From: Sulfitobacter brevis
GTDB taxonomy: Bacteria > Pseudomonadota > Alphaproteobacteria > Rhodobacterales > Rhodobacteraceae
DNA length: 61,026 bases
Reading direction: 5' to 3'
Assembly (NCBI RefSeq): GCF_900112755.1
Contig: NZ_FOMW01000017.1
Coordinates: forward strand, 1-61,026
The translations under genes and the position numbers were made by a program. Of the stretch, positions 55,139 through 61,026 are shown in pieces. The notes under the pieces are model-generated. The model saw nothing but the letters and a program-made list of their open reading frames with translations. It did no database searches and was not told the origin of the DNA. Every line of letters starts with the position of its first letter. Position 1 is the first letter of the stretch.

Positions 55139-57320
55139 AATCATCCACCGCGACAGACGGTGCGCCGCTCATTTCCAGCGCCCAATCCGCCGAGCCATCG
55201 CCATCAGAATCACCAATTAACAAGCCACTAGCTGCGTAGTAATAAAACGAGGACTGTCCGTTTCCGATCAGGCCAGACGCGCCGTTGAACTGGGCGTCAA
55301 GCAGGTCAAGATTGATCTTGTCAACGCCGCTGGTGAAGTCCGTGATCACGTCGCGACCGGCACCAAGGCCAATCTGCGCTGCCGAGTTGAACACGAAATG
55401 ATCAACACCGGGTCCTCCGGTGATCACGTCCCGGCCCACGCCCGCATAGACGGTGTCATTGCCCGCTCCGCCATAAATCCGATTACTGCCGACACCTGCA
55501 ATAATTGCGTCATTCCCAGCGCCAGCACCAATGAAATCATTGCCGTCCCCGGCATAGATTGTATCGTTGCCTGTCGATCCATAAAGCGCGTCATTGCCCA
55601 CACCGCCGCCGATCAAATCATTACCCGCACCGCCAACAACCAGGTCGTTACCGGCGTTGCCAAACAGGCGGTTGGCCCCGTTGCCGCCACCATAAATCGA
55701 ATCCGTGCCCGAACCACCCTGTACCGTGTCGCTGCCCGCACCACCGTAGATGATGTTGGTTCCCGCGCCATCGATGATCAGATCATTGCCCGCGCCGCCT
55801 CCGATGTTGTCATCGCCAAGCCCGCCGTAAACAGTGTCGGCCCCGGTAGACATGCGCAGAAGGTCGTTCCCAGCACCGCCACTGACATCGTTGCTTCCAA
55901 CACCGCCATAGATGGTGTCGTTGCCAGACCCGCCTCGGATAACGTCGTTGCCAGATCCGCCGCCGACAAAATTTCCACCACTGCCGGTGAAAATCAGATC
56001 ATCGCCAGCATCGCCAAATATGGTATCGGGACCGTCAAACCCATAGATGGTGTCGTTTCCGGCCAAACCTTCAATCCGGTCGCCCAGATGCGCACCGCGC
56101 AAGAAATCCGCTTCATTGGTGCCGGTGACCTCACCCGCTGTCACGATCGACTGCGCTCTTATACCGCCGTTGCCGTCCCCGGCAGGCCCGCCATGTTGCC
56201 ATGTCGCAATTATGTCACCCGTAATGGTCACAGCAAGGCGCGCCTGGGCTGGGTTGCCGTTAATTTGGGTCGATATACGAAATTCCTCGCTGACCCGGTT
56301 TCCGCCCGCATCAAAACGTTGCGCGTAATGCCCGCCTGGCAAATCGGGATTGGTATGAACACCGCCTGACCGCCAACTGATCAGGTATCCTCCATCCGGC
56401 GTGCCAATCACAGAGGGCGCGTCCGTTGCAGGGCTGCCATGGGTGTTCACCAGAACCTCGCCGCCCACAGGCGCACCGTTTTGGTCATACAGTTGGGCAT
56501 TGATCGCCCGGTTGGTCAGAAAATTGCTCTGCCAAGTGACAATGAACCCACCGCCCGCCACAGCTGCGATATCGCTATTAAACTGGCCCCCAATGCTGGT
56601 CGTGTTGACAAGAATTTCGTCGCCAATCAGTGCCCCAGCTGCGCTAACGCGTTGGGCATAGGTTTCGAACTGTGGCGTTGCACCGACGCGCGGCAGTTCG
56701 CCCGTCCAACTGACAACAAACGAACCATCTGCCAATGCTGCTATCGCAGGTGCCGTTTGGTTTAAGGGCAATGTGGTGTTGACAATAAAATCATCCTCGC
56801 CGCCGCCGCCAGTCCCAGTGATGCGGGCCGCGATACCACCCTGACTCCCGTCCTGGCCTTGCGATTCCCAAGCGGTGGCGATGGAGCCATTATTCAGAAC
56901 CGTGGCGACAACACTGCGTTGAATGCTGTTCGTGGTTGTGTTGACGGCAAATTCGGCACCTGCGGCACTGCCATCTGAGGCAAAGCTGCGTCCCACAATG
57001 CCGCCCCTGTTATCAGCAACGAAACTCTCCCAAAAGACAGTAAAACCTCCGTTGTTACCTGCGACCACCTGCGCGGCGCGCTGGAAGTTGTCGGTTACGT
57101 CATTGACCTGAAACTCATCCCCCAGCGGTAGGCCATTTGCGGTGAATACGCGTCCAAAGACGCCGTCACTGAAAGCATTGGGATCATCCTGTCCGGGCGA
57201 ATTCCAGACGATGACATAGTTGCCGTTCGACAAAACAGCGATATCAGGATCACTTTGTCGTCCAGTTTGAGTTGTGTTGATAACGAATGGGTCGCCAGAA
57301 GCGGCTGAATATACAGGCAT
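55128..57320 (-). CDS. RTX-type calcium-binding secreted protein
   Basis: A 730-residue protein without signal peptide, typical of type I secretion substrates. Residues about 10-400 contain seven repeats of roughly 55 residues, each with a strand like FxVNTT and ending in a VSW or VTW motif (FVINTTQTGRQ, FQVNDVTDNFQ, FAVNTTTNSIQ, FIVNTTLPLNQ, ILVNTTSIGGQ, VLVNTHGSPAT, FRISTQINGNP), suggesting a seven-bladed beta-propeller. Residues about 400-655 hold many calcium-binding GGxGNDxI nonapeptides. The C-terminus ends in an acidic domain and VAVDDFIL, a plausible secretion signal. No transporter genes are adjacent. AGGA precedes the ATG. Confidence 0.88.
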   Translation of the reverse strand: MPVYSAASGDPFVINTTQTGRQSDPDIAVLSNGNYVIVWNSPGQDDPNAFSDGVFGRVFTANGLPLGDEFQVNDVTDNFQRAAQVVAGNNGGFTVFWESFVADNRGGIVGRSFASDGSAAGAEFAVNTTTNSIQRSVVATVLNNGSIATAWESQGQDGSQGGIAARITGTGGGGEDDFIVNTTLPLNQTAPAIAALADGSFVVSWTGELPRVGATPQFETYAQRVSAAGALIGDEILVNTTSIGGQFNSDIAAVAGGGFIVTWQSNFLTNRAINAQLYDQNGAPVGGEVLVNTHGSPATDAPSVIGTPDGGYLISWRSGGVHTNPDLPGGHYAQRFDAGGNRVSEEFRISTQINGNPAQARLAVTITGDIIATWQHGGPAGDGNGGIRAQSIVTAGEVTGTNEADFLRGAHLGDRIEGLAGNDTIYGFDGPDTIFGDAGDDLIFTGSGGNFVGGGSGNDVIRGGSGNDTIYGGVGSNDVSGGAGNDLLRMSTGADTVYGGLGDDNIGGGAGNDLIIDGAGTNIIYGGAGSDTVQGGSGTDSIYGGGNGANRLFGNAGNDLVVGGAGNDLIGGGVGNDALYGSTGNDTIYAGDGNDFIGAGAGNDAIIAGVGSNRIYGGAGNDTVYAGVGRDVITGGPGVDHFVFNSAAQIGLGAGRDVITDFTSGVDKINLDLLDAQFNGASGLIGNGQSSFYYYAASGLLIGDSDGDGSADWALEMSGAPSVAVDDFIL

Positions 57321-57567
57321 TGAAAATATCCTACCATTGGCAGCAAAAGCAGCCGTTCACGCGCTGCCTTGGTGCAAAAAAAAGACCAAACAAACTCGGT
57401 AAATAACGGATATCTAAAGTATAGCACAATTGTGCGAATATCAGAAATATGATAGTTATTTGTTATTTTTCAGATGGTTATATCATTATTGCGCTGTGCT
57501 TTTCGCCCAGAAGGGGGCGAGGGAGCCAAAGAAAAAAGAACCGGATCGTGCCAGAGTTGGCTTTAAC
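57321..57567. other. Upstream region of the RTX gene
   Basis: AT-rich promoter region with no gene seen; its right edge meets the IS110 fragment. Confidence 0.4.
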
Positions 57568-57663
57568 GATGTAACCGCCCTCCGGCGGCATCGATGTGCC
57601 AAGGTGGGTCTGCAGTGATCCACAAAAAGGAGAGCGGTCATGTCGAATATTATCACGGTCGGA
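57568..57663 (+). mobile_element. IS110-family end fragment
   Basis: 96 bases nearly identical (two mismatches) to the inverted complement of 198-293: the outer end of an IS110-type element, its AAAGGAGAG ribosome site and the first nine transposase codons (MSNIITVGG). The sequence then changes abruptly, so only a stub is left. Both copies are preceded by GGCTTT three bases outside the shared segment, which may reflect target preference. Confidence 0.8.
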
Positions 57664-58383
57664 GGGCGATTTGAGGCTGATTGAAGTCGCAACTGGCAGT
57701 TTTTCGTAAGCGAAATTGCGTGTCGGGGTCGTTCTCGTAACCCCTGCGCTGCTTGACCGGCTTCAAGCGGAAGGTATTGCCGACAAAGGGGTCTGGTCCG
57801 GTAACGGGCAGGATCGTACGTTAGTGCCGATTGTTAGCGAGTGGGTGCGCTGCGCAAACTTGTAAACGAGTTGGGCCGTGAAGCGGGTAGACTGGCCGAT
57901 ACAATTTATCCGCCTAGCGTAGCAGGTAGCGACGACTAAAAGGTGTATAATTAGGGGGATGTACAAAGACCATAAGTGGCTTTTGCTGATATAAATCAGT
58001 ATATTACATGAATGAAATGGTGCCCCCACACGGAGAAGAACCGTTATCTTACCCATTTGGATTCGTGTGTGTATAGGTTTCGCACAAAGATCCGCTATGC
58101 GTGTCTCCGACACATCACTACGCTGCAGAAGTTAATGCGTTTCAGGATACACATTAAAGATCTTGTTCCAACCGGATTTGAAGCCATCGTCTTGATGACC
58201 CGTGGACCGACATGTACAAACGTTCGTTTTGGACAACTCGCGTGGGGCTGCTCAAGGACGCAAAAACGGGCAACAAGACCGCCTCCGATTGACATCGCAA
58301 GGACAGGATGGAACCTTGCAGTCGGTATTCCACTGTGGTGGATAACTGCTTGAGGACTTCACTTTGACAGTAGGGCCAAGCCA
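57664..58383. other. Region with unrecognised coding remnants
   Basis: No intact gene. Two protein-like pieces lie in different plus-strand frames: about 57720-57845 (LVTPALLDRLQAEGIADKGV then WSGNGQDRTLVPIVSE) and about 57840-57940 (LRKLVNELGREAGRLADTIY then PPSVAGSDD, stop). Together they look like the end of one frameshifted gene of unknown family. The rest to 58383 shows nothing. Confidence 0.35.
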
Positions 58384-58611
58384 TTGAAGATTGAACAGAT
58401 TAAGAGCGGCGTAGTGATTGGGGTGCCGAAGCTCTTTAGGTCGGGAAAATACAAATGTCATCCGTTTGGATCCAATGTAGAACCTGAATGGTGTTCTACA
58501 CTTACAGAGGTGGCACACTACTTGCGTGCAAACCCTAAAAGCGGGGTTCGTATGGCACCAAGCGGTAGCAAAATAAGCGAGAACATTTTCATTGACGGAA
58601 AGCCTCGCTGA
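58384..58611 (+). CDS. Small hypothetical protein
   Basis: A 75-residue frame with a TTG start, reading KIEQIKSGVVIGVPKLFRSG and ending SKISENIFIDGKPR. Composition is protein-like and the codon pattern is consistent, but I recognise no family. It faces the SIR2 gene from the other strand across 215 bases. It may belong to the same accessory segment. Confidence 0.4.
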   Translation: MKIEQIKSGVVIGVPKLFRSGKYKCHPFGSNVEPEWCSTLTEVAHYLRANPKSGVRMAPSGSKISENIFIDGKPR

Positions 58612-58825
58612 CGCAGCCTAATATCCAATTCAATATGATCCAATCCTTATTAGTACAGATTCTTATCATCGGGATTCGATAGGTTTATATTTTCAGACTG
58701 GCGCAAGCCGGAATTGGCCAAGGCAATACCCACCAACCAAAATGAACGGTCGAATTTTTAAACTTGAACTCGTGTAAATGAACTACCCCTTCCAGTCGCT
58801 CATTCACGCCATGGCTATTCAATAA

Positions 58826-59695
58826 CTACCATCTCTGTGTCTCGCAGAGCTGATCACTTCGATATCGTTCTACTAAATCGGCAAGCTCTTCCACTGAGCG
58901 AGTCAGCTCACTATGACCATCGTCACCTGAGTATTCAAGAAACCTAATCCTCATGTCACGCGTGCAAATTCTCAAGATATCGACATGGTTTTCGCCTGAA
59001 GGGAGCGTCATGAAGTGATGGGGGAACCGACCATGTGCAAATTGGATATCCTCAAAAAGCATCCGAACGTCGGGATCATCGACTCCGCAGCCAATAAAAA
59101 GAAAAGTATGCGTAAGTGCCAATGATTTTAAGATCTCATAGAATAGGACGTACTTTGTCCTCGCCTCCGCATAGTCGCGTCGTGTAAAGATAATATTGGT
59201 TGGTTCATCAGCAGTGCCATGGGTTTTTAGGAGCAGCCGATATTTCCCGCCGTATAGATAGTTCGCTATATCATTACTTGCGTGTGATCGAACAATCACC
59301 GTCCCATCTGACACCGTGGTCGCGTAAGAATCATAAATTCTATCGAAATTTGGAGTGGCCACAACAGAAGCATCTAGGTTATAAATATGCTTGTGGATAT
59401 CAGCAGGGCGATATCCCGCATTCTGGTATTCGTCTTGAACGCTATCTGCGAACGCATCTGCAGTGATCTTTTCTTTGATAATTTCACATGCGCTTAGAAA
59501 ATCCTTTCGGTCTATGAGGGATTCAACCAGTCCATCATCAGTGAACTTTGATAACTGAGCGCGTAGGAAGCCCTCCCAGGTAGCTGGACGACGTCCTTCG
59601 GCATTGGTGGAGTTTCTGGATACGCCAGATCCAATCATTATAACGCACCGGCGGCGCGCAATTGATTCAATTAATTCTTGAGGCCAATCGATCAT
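58826..59695 (-). CDS. SIR2-like NAD-dependent domain protein
   Basis: A 289-residue protein with a SIR2-like fold of the kind seen in phage-defence NADases. NAD-site motifs are in order: CVIMIGSGVSRNSTNAEG, VVATPNFDRIYD (the conserved Asn), LLKTHGTADEPTNIIFTRRD (the catalytic His), and LFIGCGVDDPDVRML. The zinc module of deacetylase sirtuins is missing. In defence systems such domains deplete NAD after infection is sensed. Its ATG overlaps the stop of the ParA-like gene by four bases, so the two form one unit. Defence is an inference; the partner gene is disrupted. Confidence 0.85.
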   Translation of the reverse strand: MIDWPQELIESIARRRCVIMIGSGVSRNSTNAEGRRPATWEGFLRAQLSKFTDDGLVESLIDRKDFLSACEIIKEKITADAFADSVQDEYQNAGYRPADIHKHIYNLDASVVATPNFDRIYDSYATTVSDGTVIVRSHASNDIANYLYGGKYRLLLKTHGTADEPTNIIFTRRDYAEARTKYVLFYEILKSLALTHTFLFIGCGVDDPDVRMLFEDIQFAHGRFPHHFMTLPSGENHVDILRICTRDMRIRFLEYSGDDGHSELTRSVEELADLVERYRSDQLCETQRW

Positions 59696-60294
59696 TGGTC
59701 TACTCGCTGCAAAAGGTTCTCAGATATTCGATGAAAAAATGTAGCAGCCTCTGAAACGCGTGTATATTGAGAACCTACAACACCATCCTTGGACGCAAGC
59801 TCAAAAATTGGGGCATGTGCTTGCTGGGAAAGTGGAACAACACTGCTGAGCGTCGGTATCTCACCGAGATCTACATCAGAAGAGGACTCATTAAAGAACC
59901 CGCAGAGTACTTCCAGCTCTTGCTTCTGCTTCTGAATTATTCTCTCAAAAGCGGCAACTGCCTGCCTTTGTCCGCCTGAACTTTTCGCCTTATATTGCTG
60001 TACTACAAACCCACAGAAGCCCAGATTCCATTCGACTTTCTGACCCTGAATTTCGAAATATTCGCCTTCCTGCGTCATATGTTTCTCAATAGAATCGCCG
60101 AGAGCAGCCTTCCATGATTTTAAAGACTTAATAATATTCTCGACGGCCATCATGCTGAAAATATCCACAGAAAGTGGCATGAGGAACTGATTTACTCCAA
60201 GAAGGATCGAGCGATTAAGTGCGCCTAATGAAGGACCCATATCAACGAGAACAAAATCATAGTCGTCGAACCGGCTAATTAGTTCCTTATACCG
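59692..60294 (-). pseudogene. ParA-like ATPase, truncated by IS630-type insertion
   Basis: The frame encodes the C-terminal two thirds of a ParA/MinD-type ATPase: SRFDDYDFVLVDMGPSLGAL is the Walker-B region (VLVDMGPSLG) and is followed by NRSILLGVNQFLMPLSVDIF. A mixed, helical C-terminal half of about 130 residues is not typical of plasmid ParA. Upstream of YKELIS the frame meets the IS630-type element near 60294, so the Walker A loop is absent. The last four bases overlap the SIR2 start. A ParA sensor with a SIR2 effector is the likely original arrangement, now inactivated. Confidence 0.75.
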
Positions 60295-61026
60295 CCTCTA
60301 CTTCAAAACCCGAAAGTTTTCGTGGGTTATGACGCGGAAGTTGTCTGAGACCTTGTCGCGGAACTTCGTCCATTCCTGCGGGATGGTTTCACGCATGAAT
60401 GCAAGGATGGCGTCGGCGAACTGCTTTTGACTTGGGTAGTAGCGATTGTGGGTAACGTATTGATGCAAGACGGCCCAAAGCCGCTCAATTGGATTGAGAT
60501 GAGGGCAGTAAGGCGGCAGCTGGATCAGATGGATACGGCAAGCTGCCCTGGCGAGGAAGGCTCTGACATCGGGGCCTTTGTGGTAGGCCGCGTTGTCCCA
60601 GATGACATGAATGATGCGCTTGTCAGGGTTGCGCGCTTCGATCTTGGTCAGAAGCTGTGCTGCACTGACCCCATCAACGGTTGTGGGCTCGACAAAGGGT
60701 GCATCGAAGGTTTCGAGGTTTACAGCCCCATGAATGTTCACACGACCGCGCCCTGCCGTGCTGAGAACCGCTGGATTTGATCCGACCTTCACCCAGCCAA
60801 ACGCAGGCTTGGTCTGGTATTCCGGATGCACCGCATCGGCGAAGTAGACGGCTTCATCTGCTGGCAACTCACGCATCAGGCGTTCGTAAAATGCGATGAA
60901 AGCGGCCTGTTTTTCCGCTGATGCCACGCGTGGCAGGGGCTTGGGCTTGCGGTACTCAAAGCCCAGTCGGGCCAGAAGTTTGATGCAGCCAGAATGGGAG
61001 TAGTTCAGACCGCACTCAGCTGCGAC
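60295..61026 (-). mobile_element. IS630-family element (runs off window)
   Basis: An insertion sequence starting near 60295, next to a TA dinucleotide as expected for IS630 targets, and continuing past the window end. It interrupts the ParA-like gene. Only one end can be seen. Confidence 0.75.
60298..61026 (-). CDS. IS630-family transposase (5' end outside window)
   Basis: The minus-strand frame is open from 61026 down to the stop at 60298, about 242 residues visible. Upstream of the first internal Met it reads VAAECGLNYSHSGCIKLLAR then LGFEYRKPKPLPRVAS, the usual IS630 N-terminal helix-turn-helix remainder. The DDE domain shows YFADAVHPEYQ (first Asp), HVIWDNAAYHKG (second Asp) and PYCPHLNPIERLWAVLHQYV (Glu). 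No frameshift is visible. These elements move by cut-and-paste into TA sites. Confidence 0.9.
   Translation of the reverse strand, partial: VAAECGLNYSHSGCIKLLARLGFEYRKPKPLPRVASAEKQAAFIAFYERLMRELPADEAVYFADAVHPEYQTKPAFGWVKVGSNPAVLSTAGRGRVNIHGAVNLETFDAPFVEPTTVDGVSAAQLLTKIEARNPDKRIIHVIWDNAAYHKGPDVRAFLARAACRIHLIQLPPYCPHLNPIERLWAVLHQYVTHNRYYPSQKQFADAILAFMRETIPQEWTKFRDKVSDNFRVITHENFRVLK

Noticed and set aside
55400..56080. Regular DNA repeats resembling a CRISPR array
   Set aside because: They encode the calcium-binding GGxGNDxI nonapeptides of the RTX gene; unit lengths are multiples of 9 bases and spacers are absent.
57763..58113. 116-residue minus-strand frame
   Set aside because: Composition and lack of a start signal suggest chance; the plus strand carries better protein-like pieces there.

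Overview
The window looks like chromosomal DNA of a marine alphaproteobacterium, most likely a Roseobacter-group member of the Rhodobacteraceae. The evidence is moderately high GC, a three-gene TRAP uptake operon, a choline ABC operon (choXWV), a monomeric-type NADP isocitrate dehydrogenase, the order SPOR lipoprotein, D,D-carboxypeptidase, tmk, holB, tatD, metallo-hydrolase, and many small recombinase islands and insertion sequences. Taxonomy is inferred from family resemblance only.

Layout. 1-2.7 kb: broken mobile DNA (IS110-type end, tyrosine recombinase fragment, XRE regulator, frameshifted P4-type integrase). 3.2-7.0 kb: TRAP transporter and an AEC-family carrier. 7.0-12.6 kb: housekeeping operon on the minus strand. 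12.84 kb: tRNA-Ser(UGA), followed by an island with a large serine recombinase, DUF2924 protein, ParB/DNA-methyltransferase fusion, DUF5681 protein and a phosphatase/ADP-ribosylglycohydrolase fusion. 19.5-21.6 kb: a second serine recombinase cut by an IS3-type element that is itself cut by an IS6-type element. 22.3-25.5 kb: ku-ligD end-joining operon. 25.6-31 kb: a nitrilase-family hydrolase, then a LOV photoreceptor, a 1144-residue CheB/CheR/PAS/HWE kinase and a lone receiver in one operon. 31.3-33.5 kb: icd. 34.3 kb: secreted caspase-like protein with Sel1 repeats. 36-38.9 kb: choXWV. 38.9-50.8 kb: a catabolic locus with a GntR/FCD regulator and an amidohydrolase diverging from a peptide/opine-type ABC transporter followed by a flavin reductase, hydantoin-type racemase and two more amidohydrolases; the first permease carries an in-frame stop. 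51.3 kb: tRNA-Ser(GCU), next to a decaying PrimPol element with several independent lesions. 55.1-57.3 kb: RTX protein with a seven-repeat N-terminal region. 57.5-61 kb: IS110 scrap, unrecognised remnants, and a ParA-like/SIR2 gene pair whose first gene is cut by an IS630-type element running off the window.

Working together: the transport loci (TRAP, choXWV, dpp-like) and the amidohydrolase set suggest scavenging of small organic nitrogen and carbon compounds. ku-ligD gives template-light repair of double-strand breaks. The LOV-kinase-receiver operon would couple blue light to phosphotransfer. The mobile segments carry genes of defence-like or DNA-modifying character, and several of them are visibly degrading.
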